Shown here one piece after another: positions 25,354 through 34,096 of a DNA stretch of 64,000 nucleotides. This DNA comes from Virgisporangium aurantiacum (GTDB lineage: Bacteria; Actinomycetota; Actinomycetes; Mycobacteriales; Micromonosporaceae). The position numbers and the translations under genes are program-made. Position 1 is the stretch's first letter. Each line of letters starts with the position of its first letter. The notes under the pieces are model-generated. The model saw only the letters and a list, made by a program, of their open reading frames with translations. It did no database searches and was not told where the DNA came from. The stretch lies in assembly GCF_016863635.1 (NCBI RefSeq), contig NZ_BOPG01000009.1, forward strand, positions 62,001-126,000, read 5' to 3'.

Positions 25354-26334
25354 TCAGCGGCGGCTAACCAGCCCCGCCGCCTCGACGGCCCAGTAGGTGA
25401 GGACGATGTCGGCGCCCGCCCGGCGGATCGAGGTAAGCGTCTCGAGGATGGCGCGCTCGCGGTCGATCAGGCCGTTGGCGGCGGCCACCTCGATCATCGA
25501 GTACTCGCCCGAGATCTGGTACGCAGCCACCGGCACGTCGACCGCCGCCCGCACGTCGGAGATCACGTCGAGGTACGGCAGGGCCGGCTTGACCATCACG
25601 ATGTCGGCGCCCTCGGCGAGGTCGAGCAGCGTCTCCCTGATCGCCTCCCGGCCGTTCGCGCCGTCCTGCTGATAGGTCATCCGGTCGCCCTGCAGCGACG
25701 ACTCGACCGCCTGGCGGAACGGGCCGAAGAACGTCGACGCGTACTTCGCCGTGTAGGCGAGGATCGAGACGTCCTGGAAGCCCTCGTTGTCGAGCGCCGT
25801 CCGAACCGCGCCGACCTGGCCGTCCATCATTCCGCTGGTGCCCAGCATGTGGGCGCCGGCGCGGGCCTGCGCCACCGCCATGTCGCCGTACACCGCGAGC
25901 GTCGCGTCGTTGTCGACCGACCCGTCGGGTGCGAGCACTCCGCAGTGGCCGTGCGAGGTGAACTCGTCGAGGCACAGGTCGCTCATCACGACCGTCGCGT
26001 CGCCGACCTCGGCGATCACGTCGCGGAGCGCGACGTTCAGGATCCCGTCCGGGTCGCAGCCGCCCGAACCGACCTCGTCCTTGGACGTCGGCACGCCGAA
26101 GAGCATCAGCCCGCCGACACCGGCCTGCACCGCCTCGACGACGGCCTTGCGCAGCGAGTCACGCGAGTGCTGGACGACGCCCGGCATCGACGCGATCGGC
26201 CGGGGCTCGGTGAGCCCTTCCTTGACGAACATCGGCAGCACGAGCTGCGCCGGGTGGATCCGGGTCTCGGCGACCAACCGGCGCATCGGCGCGGACGTAC
26301 GCAACCGCCGCGGGCGAACCTGCGGAAAAGACAT
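25354..26334 (-). CDS. hemB: Porphobilinogen synthase
   Basis: HemB condenses two 5-aminolevulinates to porphobilinogen in tetrapyrrole biosynthesis. The 326-residue protein contains the Schiff-base lysine segments ([14 protein letters not shown] and [11 protein letters not shown]). The metal-site loop reads [14 protein letters not shown], the Asp-containing variant seen in actinobacteria rather than the three-Cys zinc site, so it probably depends on magnesium or monovalent cations. It is the last gene of the rex-hemA-hemC-hemD-hemB run, 10 bases behind hemD, on the same strand. Confidence 0.97.
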   Translation of the reverse strand: MSFPQVRPRRLRTSAPMRRLVAETRIHPAQLVLPMFVKEGLTEPRPIASMPGVVQHSRDSLRKAVVEAVQAGVGGLMLFGVPTSKDEVGSGGCDPDGILNVALRDVIAEVGDATVVMSDLCLDEFTSHGHCGVLAPDGSVDNDATLAVYGDMAVAQARAGAHMLGTSGMMDGQVGAVRTALDNEGFQDVSILAYTAKYASTFFGPFRQAVESSLQGDRMTYQQDGANGREAIRETLLDLAEGADIVMVKPALPYLDVISDVRAAVDVPVAAYQISGEYSMIEVAAANGLIDRERAILETLTSIRRAGADIVLTYWAVEAAGLVSRR

Positions 26335-26344
26335 CGATGAAATC

Positions 26345-27925
26345 CTATCTGAAACGCAGCGCGGTGGGACCCTGCACTTTGGATCCGCGCCGCTGCTTGG
26401 CCGGCATCGCGGCCAGCTTCTCGCGCAGTTCGACGGCGTACGTCGCCAGCGCCTCGACCAGGTCGGGCACCGAGGCGTGCGGCGGCTGGACGTCCATCCG
26501 CAAGCCGAACTCGACGGCGGTCTCGGCCGTCTTCGGACCGATCACCGCGACCACCGTGCGGGCGTGCGGCTTGCCGGCGATGCCGACCAGGTTCCGCACC
26601 GTCGACGACGAGGTGAAGAGCACCGCGTCGAACCCGCCGGTCTTGATCGCGTCGCGGATCTCGGCCGGCGGCGGCGCCGCGCGGACCGTGCGGTACGCGG
26701 TGACGTCGTCGACCTCCCAGCCCATCTCGACCAGGCCGGCGGCGAGCGTCTCGGTGGCGATGTCGGCGCGGGGCAGCAGGATCCGGCCGACCGGGTCGAG
26801 CACCTCGTCGTGCGGCGAGAACTCGGCCAGCAGGCCCTCGCTCGACTGCTCACCGGCGGGGATCAGCTCGGGCTGGATGCCGAACGCGCGCACCGCGTCG
26901 GCCGTCGCCTCGCCCACACAGGCGATCTTGACGCCACCGAAATGCCGGGCGTCGAGGCCGTGCTCGGCGAACTTCTCCCAGACGGCGCGCACCGCGTTGA
27001 CCGAGGTGAAGATCGTCCAGGCGTAGCGGCCGTCGACCAGGCCCTTGATCGCGCGCTCCATCTGCGCCGGCGTGCGTGGCGGCTCGACGGCGATCGTCGG
27101 CACCTCGCACGGGATCGCCCCGTACGAGCGCAGCAGGTCGCTCATCACGCCGGCCTGCTCCTTGGTGCGCGGCACCAGCACCTTCCAGCCGTACAGCGGC
27201 CGGTTCTCCCACCAGGAGAGCTTGTCGCGGGACGGGATGGCGGCGCCGATGAGCACCACCAGGCGGCCGGCCGCGCCGAGCGCGGAGGAGACCAGCCCGT
27301 CGACCGTGGTCGTGGACGTGTACTGGGTGTCGCCGGTGCCGTCGCCGGTCAGCGCGACCGGCGTCGTCGGGTCGACGCCGGCGGCGATCATGCCGTCGCG
27401 CAGCGCGCCCAGATCACCGGCGTCGACCGAGAGCGACACCGACCCGCGGGCCACCCCGGCGGCGACCGCCTCGAAGTCCAGTTCCTGCACGTCGACGACG
27501 TCGGCGGTGACCCGCACGCCGCTCAGCGGCACGCCCGCGTACGTCGCGACACCGGCCGCGTGCCCGACCCCCGGCACCACCTCGAACGGCACCGCCGTCC
27601 GCGCCACCGCCTGCACCTCTTTGACGACCGGCTCGACCGCGAACGGGTCGCCGTCGACCAGCCGCACCGCGCGCAGGCCGGACCGGGCCGCCGACATGAG
27701 CACCTTGGCCACGTCACCGGGGCCGCCCTCGGCCGGGCTGAACTGGGCGTCGGGTTCCGCGTCGGCCTTGATCGCGTCGAGCAGCGCTATGGGTACGTCC
27801 CGGTCGTAGAGCACGTGGTCGGCGGAGGTCAGCGCCGCGAACGCGCGGCGGGTGAGCAGGCTCGGGTCACCCGGACCGGCCCCGACGAACGAGATGCGGC
27901 CCACCGACTTGCGGGTGCGGGTCAT
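26345..27925 (-). CDS. hemD: Fused uroporphyrinogen-III methyltransferase-like/uroporphyrinogen-III synthase
   Basis: The 526-residue bifunctional-type protein has an N-terminal SUMT-like domain (residues about 5-245: [30 protein letters not shown]) and a C-terminal HemD domain (about 255-505: [42 protein letters not shown]). HemD closes the linear tetrapyrrole to uroporphyrinogen III. Whether the N-terminal domain still methylates the product is unclear: its P-loop is kept but several downstream motifs differ from CobA/CysG. The fusion is typical for actinobacteria. Its ATG overlaps the hemC stop by 4 bases. Confidence 0.94.
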   Translation of the reverse strand: MTRTRKSVGRISFVGAGPGDPSLLTRRAFAALTSADHVLYDRDVPIALLDAIKADAEPDAQFSPAEGGPGDVAKVLMSAARSGLRAVRLVDGDPFAVEPVVKEVQAVARTAVPFEVVPGVGHAAGVATYAGVPLSGVRVTADVVDVQELDFEAVAAGVARGSVSLSVDAGDLGALRDGMIAAGVDPTTPVALTGDGTGDTQYTSTTTVDGLVSSALGAAGRLVVLIGAAIPSRDKLSWWENRPLYGWKVLVPRTKEQAGVMSDLLRSYGAIPCEVPTIAVEPPRTPAQMERAIKGLVDGRYAWTIFTSVNAVRAVWEKFAEHGLDARHFGGVKIACVGEATADAVRAFGIQPELIPAGEQSSEGLLAEFSPHDEVLDPVGRILLPRADIATETLAAGLVEMGWEVDDVTAYRTVRAAPPPAEIRDAIKTGGFDAVLFTSSSTVRNLVGIAGKPHARTVVAVIGPKTAETAVEFGLRMDVQPPHASVPDLVEALATYAVELREKLAAMPAKQRRGSKVQGPTALRFR

Positions 27926-28836
27926 TCCTGGTCTCCCATTAACTGATCGGCGCCTTCCTCGCGCAGGTCGCGGGCCAGCGCACGGCCCACCTCCGCGGGA
28001 TCAGCGAGCGTACCGGTGCGCGACAGCCGGATGGTATTCGTCCCGTCCGGGCTGAACACTGCACCGCGCAGATAGATCTCCGGCCCGTCGTCGCCCTCGG
28101 CGACCTCGGCCAGGGCCGCGACCGGAGCCGAGCAACCGGCTTCGAGCGTGGCCAGCAGCGCCCGCTCGGCCAGGACGGCCGCGCGGGAGTATTCGTCGTC
28201 GAGCGCCGCCAGCAGCGCGACGGTCTCGACGTCATCGGACCGGCACTCGACCGCCAGCGCGCCCTGTGCGGGGGCCGGCAGCATCGTGAGCGGGTCGAGG
28301 GTCTCGGTGATCTCGTCGGTGCGGCCGAGCCGGACGATGCCGGCCCGCGCCAGGATGACGGCGTCGAGCTCGCCGTCGAGGACCTTGCGGATCCGCGTGT
28401 CGACGTTTCCCCGGATCGGGACCGGCGTGAGGCCCCGCCGCAGGGCGTGCAACTGGGCGATCCGGCGGACGGCGCCGGTGCCGATGGTGGCGCCGGTGCC
28501 GAGATCGGACAGCGTCCTGCCGGCGCGCGCGACCAGGGCGTCGCGGCTGTCGGCGCGCGGCGGAACCGCGGCGATCACCAGGCCGTCGGCGGGCGCGGTC
28601 GGCAGGTCCTTGTAGGAGTGGACGGCGAAGTCGACCTCTTTCGCCGTCAGCGCGTCGCGCAGCGCGGACACGAAGACGCCGACGCCGAGTTCCGCCACCG
28701 GTGCGTTCGACCTGTCGCCGGCGGTGACGATCTCGACCAGTTCGACCTGCTGTCCGGTGGCCCTGGTGAGCGCCTCCGCGACCTGCGTCGACTGCGCGAG
28801 GGCGAGCTTGCTCCCCCGTGTACCGAGCTTGATCAT
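27922..28836 (-). CDS. hemC: Porphobilinogen deaminase (hydroxymethylbilane synthase)
   Basis: The 304-residue enzyme links four porphobilinogen units to hydroxymethylbilane. Signatures are KLGTRGSKLALAQ at the N-terminus, VHSYKDLPT (Asp and Lys of the active site), RRIAQLHALRRGL and the Cys in EAGCSAPVAAL that holds the dipyrromethane cofactor. The length is typical. Overlaps of 4 bases on both sides (hemA, hemD) show tight translational coupling. Confidence 0.97.
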   Translation of the reverse strand: MIKLGTRGSKLALAQSTQVAEALTRATGQQVELVEIVTAGDRSNAPVAELGVGVFVSALRDALTAKEVDFAVHSYKDLPTAPADGLVIAAVPPRADSRDALVARAGRTLSDLGTGATIGTGAVRRIAQLHALRRGLTPVPIRGNVDTRIRKVLDGELDAVILARAGIVRLGRTDEITETLDPLTMLPAPAQGALAVECRSDDVETVALLAALDDEYSRAAVLAERALLATLEAGCSAPVAALAEVAEGDDGPEIYLRGAVFSPDGTNTIRLSRTGTLADPAEVGRALARDLREEGADQLMGDQE

Positions 28837-30101
28837 TCAGGACCCGCTTCCAGAGCGCCCGGCACGTCGAGCGGTTCGGGCAGGTCGAACAGCTCCCGCA
28901 GGAGATTCGCGTACTGCTCACCGCCCGGTTGGCCGGCCCGCTGCCGCACCCGCACGGTCGGCTCGTGCAGCAGCCGCTGGACGATGCGGTGCATCGACTT
29001 GGCGACCTCGGCCCGTTGCGCGTCGGTGAGGCCGCCGCGCGAGCCGAGCCTCCGCAGCTCGGCCGAGACCAGGTCGTCGGCCCGGGACCGCAACGCGGCG
29101 ACGGTGGGTGCCACGTCGGAGCCGCGGTGCCACGCGACGAACGCGTCGACCTCGGCGTTGACGATGTCCTCGGCGAGCGCCACGTCGCCCGCGCCGGCGG
29201 TGGCGCCGCTGTCACGCAGCCGGTCGATGTCGATCAGCGTGACCGCGGGGTGGCGACCGACCGAGCGGTCGACGTCGTGCGGCACCGCCAGGTCGAGGAT
29301 CAGCAGCGGCTTCGCGCGGGGCGGCACCGACGTGATCACCTGGCCGGGCGAGGTGGTGGCCGACACCACGATGTCGACCTCGCCGAGCAAGGCGGGCAGG
29401 TCGTCGACCGGCGCGACGGTGGCGCCGTAGGTGGCGGCGAGGTGCACGGCCCTGGCCGCCGTGCGGTTGCTGACCAGCAGATCGGTGACGCCGGCGCGGT
29501 GCAGCGTGGCCAGCGCCAGCGCGCCCATCGCGCCCGCGCCGAGCACGAGGGCCCGCTTGCCGGTGGCCGGCCCGCCGCCGAGGCCGAGGTCGAGAGCGGC
29601 CGTGACCACGCTCTGCCCGGCCCGGTCGATGCCGGTCTCGGCGTGCACCCGCTTGCCGACCCGCAGCGCCTGCTGGGCGAGTTCGTGCAGCATCCGGCCG
29701 GTGGCGCCGTGCTCGGCCGCCGCCGTGTAGGCGTCGCGGAGCTGGCCGAGGATCTGGCTCTCGCCGACCACCATCGAGTCGAGGCCGGCGGCCACCCGGT
29801 AGGCGTGCTTCACCGCGTCGCTGCCGTAGTGCGCGTACAGCCGGTCGGCCAGTTCGGACACCGGCACGCCGGCCCGTTCGGCGAGCACCGTGCCGACGTC
29901 GGAGAGGCCACCGTGGAAGGACGCGACGACCGCGTAGACCTCGACCCGGTTGCAGGTCGAGACGACCAGCGCCTCCCGCACGTACGGCTGGTCGAGCAGG
30001 AGCGCCAGCACCGTGGGCAGTTCGCCCGGTGCGAGCGTCACCCGCTCGAGCACACCGACGTCCGCCGTCCGGTGGGAGATGCCGACCACGAGAACGTTCA
30101 C
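28833..30101 (-). CDS. hemA: Glutamyl-tRNA reductase
   Basis: HemA reduces glutamyl-tRNA to glutamate-1-semialdehyde, the first committed step of haem synthesis by the C5 route. The 422-residue protein has the catalytic Cys in VVSTCNRVEVYA, the tRNA-binding region ESQILGQLRDAY, and an NADPH-binding domain (LVLGAGAMGALALATL). A C-terminal dimerisation helix is present. The gene is sandwiched between rex and hemC with 4-base overlaps. The presence of Rex as first gene implies redox (NADH/NAD+) control of this step, as known in Streptomyces. Confidence 0.97.
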   Translation of the reverse strand: MNVLVVGISHRTADVGVLERVTLAPGELPTVLALLLDQPYVREALVVSTCNRVEVYAVVASFHGGLSDVGTVLAERAGVPVSELADRLYAHYGSDAVKHAYRVAAGLDSMVVGESQILGQLRDAYTAAAEHGATGRMLHELAQQALRVGKRVHAETGIDRAGQSVVTAALDLGLGGGPATGKRALVLGAGAMGALALATLHRAGVTDLLVSNRTAARAVHLAATYGATVAPVDDLPALLGEVDIVVSATTSPGQVITSVPPRAKPLLILDLAVPHDVDRSVGRHPAVTLIDIDRLRDSGATAGAGDVALAEDIVNAEVDAFVAWHRGSDVAPTVAALRSRADDLVSAELRRLGSRGGLTDAQRAEVAKSMHRIVQRLLHEPTVRVRQRAGQPGGEQYANLLRELFDLPEPLDVPGALEAGPE

Positions 30102-30805
30102 TGCCCCACCGCCTTAGCCGGAAGTGCCGTCAGCGCCGATTTCCGGTGCTCGTGGAACGACAGGATCTGCAGTTCGATGGCAAGGTCGACCTTGCGAACA
30201 TCGACGCCGTCCGGCACTACCAGTACGCACGGCGCGAAGTTCAGGATGCTCGTCACACCCGCCGCGACCAAACGGTCGGCGACCCGCTGCGCGGCGTGTG
30301 CCGGCGTCGCGATGACCCCGATCGAGATGCGTTCCGCGTCCACCACCGCCTCCACGTCGGCGATGTCGCGAACGCTCATTCCGCCGACGCGCTCACCCAC
30401 CCGGGACGGGTCGGCGTCGAACAGGGCGGCGATGTGGAAGCCACGGGTGGCGAACCCGGCGTAGCCGGCCAGCGCGTGGCCGAGGTTACCGATTCCCACC
30501 AGGGCGACGGCCCGCGACTCGTGCAGGCCGAGCACCTGCTCGATCTGCTCGATCAGCAGCCCGACGTCGTAACCGACCCCGCGGGTGCCGTAGGAGCCGA
30601 GGTGGGAGAGGTCCTTGCGCAGCTTCGCCGAGTTGACGCCAGCGGCGGCCGCCAGACCTTCGCTGGAGACGGTGTCCTGGTCGTCGTCGGCGAGGTTGTG
30701 GAGCGCACGCAGGTACTCGGGGAGCCGAGCCACGGTCGCCTCGGGCAGGTCCGGAAACTCCGGACCACCGGTGGCGAACCCTGACCCGTTTGCGCGCTGA
30801 CTCAT
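30098..30805 (-). CDS. rex: Redox-sensing transcriptional repressor Rex
   Basis: The 235-residue repressor binds DNA when NADH is low and is released by NADH. An N-terminal winged helix (about residues 20-85: YLRALHNL, SSEGLAAAAGVNSAKLRKDLSHLG) and a Rossmann domain (about 95-200: VGIGNLGHALAGY, FDADPSRVGERVGG) are visible, with the C-terminal swapped helix at the end. It is the first gene of rex-hemACD as in Streptomyces. A good Rex operator match lies about 100 bases upstream of its start (30904-30921), so autoregulation is likely. Confidence 0.96.
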   Translation of the reverse strand: MSQRANGSGFATGGPEFPDLPEATVARLPEYLRALHNLADDDQDTVSSEGLAAAAGVNSAKLRKDLSHLGSYGTRGVGYDVGLLIEQIEQVLGLHESRAVALVGIGNLGHALAGYAGFATRGFHIAALFDADPSRVGERVGGMSVRDIADVEAVVDAERISIGVIATPAHAAQRVADRLVAAGVTSILNFAPCVLVVPDGVDVRKVDLAIELQILSFHEHRKSALTALPAKAVGQ

Positions 30806-31255
30806 GAGACTCCGAGAATCTGACCGGTGCGTACCGGTGTACTCCGATTTGGACGAGCACTACCACACGATTGGTAGCTCGACGCGCCTGCCAGCCTAGG
30901 CACTTGTGAAGCCGTGCACAAATCGCGATCTTGAACCGCGGTGCCCGGCCCTACGAGGGACAACTCCTCCACCTCGTCACAAAAACGGCGCCCACCCGCA
31001 CACTGGAAGATCGAGAGATGCCCCCGCGGCACAAAAGTGCCCTTCATTCTCGACCCTTCAGGCGCAGGTGAGCGCCTCCATCCATTATGCGCAAATCCGA
31101 CTAATGCGGAGGAAAAACGCCTCTTTTTTGAAATTCCGGACGGCGGTGCGGGCGACCGCGCGGGGCACGTCCACCGGTACGGTAAGGCCAGCACTACCGG
31201 GAACTGGGCAGGTCACCGGATGGGGGGAATACGGACACATGCCTACCGTCGAGTC
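30806..31255. other. 450-base divergent intergenic region, rex / sensor kinase
   Basis: This non-coding stretch separates rex (minus) from the kinase gene (plus). It holds the Rex-like operator (30904-30921), a CTACCA/TGGTAG inverted repeat (30860-30877), a tandem ACCGGTG pair near 30821-30837, a small hairpin AGGCGC/GCGCCT (31060-31077) and a run of T6 after GAGG-N7-CCTC (31109-31129). The last two could be a weak plus-strand terminator or leader structure. It is less GC-rich than its surroundings. No protein-coding frame here is convincing. Confidence 0.6.
30904..30921. promoter_or_regulatory. Candidate Rex operator
   Basis: TTGTGAAGCCGTGCACAA matches the Rex consensus TTGTGAA-N4-TTCACAA at all but one arm position (G for T in the right arm). 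It lies about 100 bp upstream of the rex start codon, where the Streptomyces rex-hemACD operon also carries an operator. Binding is inferred, not shown. Confidence 0.75.
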
Positions 31256-32593
31256 ATGACCAGGCCCGCACCGTTCCCGATGCCCACCGCACCCGCTCTC
31301 CACCGCCCGACGTGGCTCGGCCGGATGCTCGCCGACACCCTCTACGTGCTGGTCGCGTTCCCGTACGGGCTGGTCGGCTTCGTCGTGCTCTTCTGCTCGT
31401 TCATGGTCGGCGCGGCCAACGTGGTCACGCTGCTCGGCCTGCCCGTGCTGTTCGCCGCGATGTACCTGGCCCGCTGGTTCGCCAACGGCGAGCGCGCCAT
31501 GCTCGCCCGCGTCCTCCAGGTGCCCGCAGCCCGGGTGAACTACAAGCAGCCGCCGCCCGACTCCGGCTGGTGGCGGCGCATCGTCACCCCGCTCACCGAC
31601 GGCCAGAACTGGCTCGACCTCGGGCACGGCATCGTCGCGTTCGGCACCTCGCTCGCCTCGTTCATCCTGCTGGCAACCTGGTGGGCCGGCGCGCTCGGCG
31701 GCGTCTCCTACCCGATCTGGGCCTGGGCGATCCCGCAGGGCCCCGACGACCAGCAGTTCCACCAACTGCTCGGGCTGCCCGACACGATGTTCGTGAACGT
31801 CACCGTCCAGTTCTCGATGGGCCTGGTGTTTCTGATCACGCTGCCGCCGGTCGCCCGCGGCGCCGCGATGCTCCGGGCGCTACCCGCCCGCGGCATGCTC
31901 TACTCCGTCGCCGGGCTGCGCGACCGCATCACCGACCTGGAGGAGCAGACGGTCGAGGCCCGCGCGCAGACCGCCGCGGCCGTCTCGGCCGAGGCGACCG
32001 CGCTGCGCCGGCTCGAGCGCGACATCCACGACGGACCGCAGCAGCGGCTCGTGCGCCTCGCGATGGACCTCGGCCGGGCCCAGCACCAGCTCGACATCGA
32101 CCCCGACGCGGCCCGCGCCACCGTCAACGAAGCCCTGGCACAGACCCGCGAGACGCTGGCCGAACTGCGCGCGCTCTCGCGCGGCATCGCCCCGCCGATC
32201 CTGGCCGACCGTGGCCTGGTCGCGGCCGTCTCGGCGCTCGCCGGGCGCAGCATCGTGCCGGTCGAGGTCGACTGGCCCGGTCTCGACAACACCACCGACG
32301 CCCGGCCCCGCCTCGACGCCGCGGTGGAGAACGCCGCATACTTCGTGATCGCCGAGGCGCTCACCAACATCGCCAAGCACAGCCACGCCACCGAGTGCAA
32401 CGTGTCGCTGGAGCGCGACGGCGGCTACCTGCTCATCGAGATCCGCGACAACGGCGTCGGCGGTGCGCACGTCTCGAAGGGGCACGGACTCGCGGGCCTG
32501 GCCGACCGGGTGCGTGCGGCCGGTGGTGTACTCACGATCGACAGCCCCGATGGGGGACCCACCAGACTGCTCGCGGAGCTGCCGTGCGTGTAG
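31256..32593 (+). CDS. Membrane sensor histidine kinase (NarL/LiaS type)
   Basis: The 445-residue kinase has an N-terminal putative sensor domain with four hydrophobic segments (about 20-65 in two helices, then about 125-150 and 180-205), followed by a short coiled coil, a HisKA_3 dimerisation helix with the phospho-acceptor His in LERDIHDGPQQR (about residue 260) and an HATPase domain (N box EALTNIAKHS, G box RDNGVGG, KGHGLAGLADR). ATG 31256 is chosen over longer upstream frames, which run through the promoter region. The stop overlaps the response regulator by 10 bases. The stimulus is unknown; the sensor-domain type is often linked to envelope stress. Confidence 0.9.
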   Translation: MTRPAPFPMPTAPALHRPTWLGRMLADTLYVLVAFPYGLVGFVVLFCSFMVGAANVVTLLGLPVLFAAMYLARWFANGERAMLARVLQVPAARVNYKQPPPDSGWWRRIVTPLTDGQNWLDLGHGIVAFGTSLASFILLATWWAGALGGVSYPIWAWAIPQGPDDQQFHQLLGLPDTMFVNVTVQFSMGLVFLITLPPVARGAAMLRALPARGMLYSVAGLRDRITDLEEQTVEARAQTAAAVSAEATALRRLERDIHDGPQQRLVRLAMDLGRAQHQLDIDPDAARATVNEALAQTRETLAELRALSRGIAPPILADRGLVAAVSALAGRSIVPVEVDWPGLDNTTDARPRLDAAVENAAYFVIAEALTNIAKHSHATECNVSLERDGGYLLIEIRDNGVGGAHVSKGHGLAGLADRVRAAGGVLTIDSPDGGPTRLLAELPCV

Positions 32594-33228
32594 TGATCGC
32601 CGATGACGCCGTCCTCCTGCGGGAAGGGCTCGTCCGGCTGCTCGTGGAGAGCGGACACGATGTGGTGGCCGCGGTAGGTGACGGTCCGTCGCTGGTCACC
32701 TCCGTGCTGGAGCACAAGCCCGACATCTCGATCGTCGACGTGCGGATGCCGCCGTCGCACACCGACGAGGGGCTGCGGGCGGCGGTCGAGGCCCGGGGCA
32801 AGGTGCCCGGTACGCCGGTGCTCGTGCTCTCCCAGTACGTCGAGGTCTCCTACGCCGACGACCTGCTCGCCGACGGCAAGGGTGGCATCGGCTACCTGCT
32901 GAAGGACCGCGTCTCCGACGTCGCCGACTTCCTCGACGGCCTCGCCCGCGTCGCCGGTGGCGGCACCGTCCTCGACCCCGAGGTGGTCGCCCAGTTGTTC
33001 GCCCGCCGCCGCCGCGGCGACCCGCTGCGCAGCCTCACCGCGCGCGAACGCGAGGTGCTCGGGCTGATGGCGGAGGGCCGCTCGAACACCGCGATCGCCC
33101 GGCACCTGGTGGTCACCGAGGGCGCGGTCGAGAAGCACGTGCGCAACATCTTCACGAAGCTCGACCTGCCGCCCGACGACGAACAGCACCGTCGCGTGCT
33201 GGCCGTGCTCGCCTACCTCAAGGGCTGA
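32584..33228 (+). CDS. LuxR-family response regulator
   Basis: The 214-residue partner of the preceding kinase has a receiver domain (VRVVIADDAVLLREGL, phospho-acceptor Asp in ISIVDVRMPP at about residue 55, Lys in GYLLKDRVSD) and a C-terminal LuxR-type helix-turn-helix (TAREREVLGLMAEGRSNTAIA, VEKHVRNIFTKL). GTG 32584 starts directly at the receiver strand. The 10-base overlap with the kinase shows one transcription unit. The last 16 bases overlap the convergent HAD gene. Confidence 0.93.
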   Translation: MRVVIADDAVLLREGLVRLLVESGHDVVAAVGDGPSLVTSVLEHKPDISIVDVRMPPSHTDEGLRAAVEARGKVPGTPVLVLSQYVEVSYADDLLADGKGGIGYLLKDRVSDVADFLDGLARVAGGGTVLDPEVVAQLFARRRRGDPLRSLTAREREVLGLMAEGRSNTAIARHLVVTEGAVEKHVRNIFTKLDLPPDDEQHRRVLAVLAYLKG

Positions 33229-33851
33229 GCCAGTTTGATGGCCTCGATCAGGGTGTCGGCCACCGGGTAACCGCTGGCCCGCAGCACCTCCGGATCGGTG
33301 AACCCGCCCGTGTAGAGCACCACCGCCGCGCCCACCTCGTCGGCCGCATGCGCGTCGTCGATCGAGTCGCCGATCAGCACCGTGTCCTCCCCGGCCACGT
33401 CCAGGGCGGCCAGGTGTTCCTTCAGGTGCTCGGCCTTGTGGCCGCCACCCACCTGGGCGCGCAGGCCGTCGACCCTCGCCAACCGGTCGACCAGGCCGCG
33501 CCGGGTGACCTCCGGGACCAGTTCGTCGTGGAAGAACATCGAGAGCAGCGACTGGGTGTCGGGCCAGGCGTTGATCGCCTCGATCGCGTCGTCGGCGAGG
33601 GCACAGTCGACCAGGCGGGTCCGGTAGGTGTCGTGGAACACGCGGTCGAGCCGCACGAACTCCGCGGCGTCGATCGGACGGCCGAGGACGTACGCGTAGT
33701 AGTCGACGATCGGGCGGCGGAAGTCGCGCCGGTGCTCGTCGGCGTCGACCACCGGCCCGCCCACGAGGGCGAATGCCGCGTTCGTCGCCTCGACCACCGG
33801 TTCGAGGTCATTGAGCAGGGTGCCGTTCCAGTCCCAGACGAGGTGAGCCAC
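33213..33851 (-). CDS. HAD-family phosphatase
   Basis: This 212-residue HAD hydrolase is of the phosphoglycolate-phosphatase-like group. Motif I is DWNGTLLND (nucleophile Asp; the usual second Asp is replaced by Asn, a common variant in this subgroup). Motif II lies near the SLLSMFFH strand, and motif IV is LIGDSIDDAHAADEVG. The substrate is unknown. GTG 33851 gives MAHLVWDWNGT and fits the family; a TTG 9 bases upstream is the other option. The start follows the stop of the glutaredoxin-like gene by about 12 bases, so the two may be co-transcribed. Confidence 0.85.
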   Translation of the reverse strand: MAHLVWDWNGTLLNDLEPVVEATNAAFALVGGPVVDADEHRRDFRRPIVDYYAYVLGRPIDAAEFVRLDRVFHDTYRTRLVDCALADDAIEAINAWPDTQSLLSMFFHDELVPEVTRRGLVDRLARVDGLRAQVGGGHKAEHLKEHLAALDVAGEDTVLIGDSIDDAHAADEVGAAVVLYTGGFTDPEVLRASGYPVADTLIEAIKLAQPLR

Positions 33852-33862
33852 GGTCGGCAAGG

Positions 33863-34096
33863 CTATCCAACAAGGTCACGGAGCAGCCGGTGCTCCTCGA
33901 CGCGCCAGTAGCCGTGCTCCCTTCCGTCGAGCAGGATCACCGGGATGCGGTCGCCGTACTCGGCGGTGAGCTCGGGGTCGGTCGCGATGTCGACCTCGGC
34001 GTAGCCCTCGCCGGTCTGCTCGCGAACCCGATCGAGCACCGCTTTGGCGTCGTCGCAGAGGTGGCAGCCGGCCCGGGTGTACAGGGTGATCCTCAC
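33863..34096 (-). CDS. Glutaredoxin-like protein
   Basis: The 77-residue thioredoxin-fold protein starts VRITLYTRAGCHLCDDAK with a C-x-x-C active site and includes the cis-proline region DRIPVILLDG. It is the small glutaredoxin-like type found next to hem genes in actinobacteria (Rv0508 in M. tuberculosis). Its GTG start overlaps the stop of the acyl-CoA ligase gene by 4 bases. The partner reductant is not known; mycothiol is possible in this organism. Confidence 0.88.
   Translation of the reverse strand: MRITLYTRAGCHLCDDAKAVLDRVREQTGEGYAEVDIATDPELTAEYGDRIPVILLDGREHGYWRVEEHRLLRDLVG

Noticed and set aside
30941..31255. N-terminal extension of the sensor kinase by about 105 codons
   Set aside because: The extra residues have no membrane or domain pattern and cross the promoter region; ATG 31256 directly starts the sensor domain.
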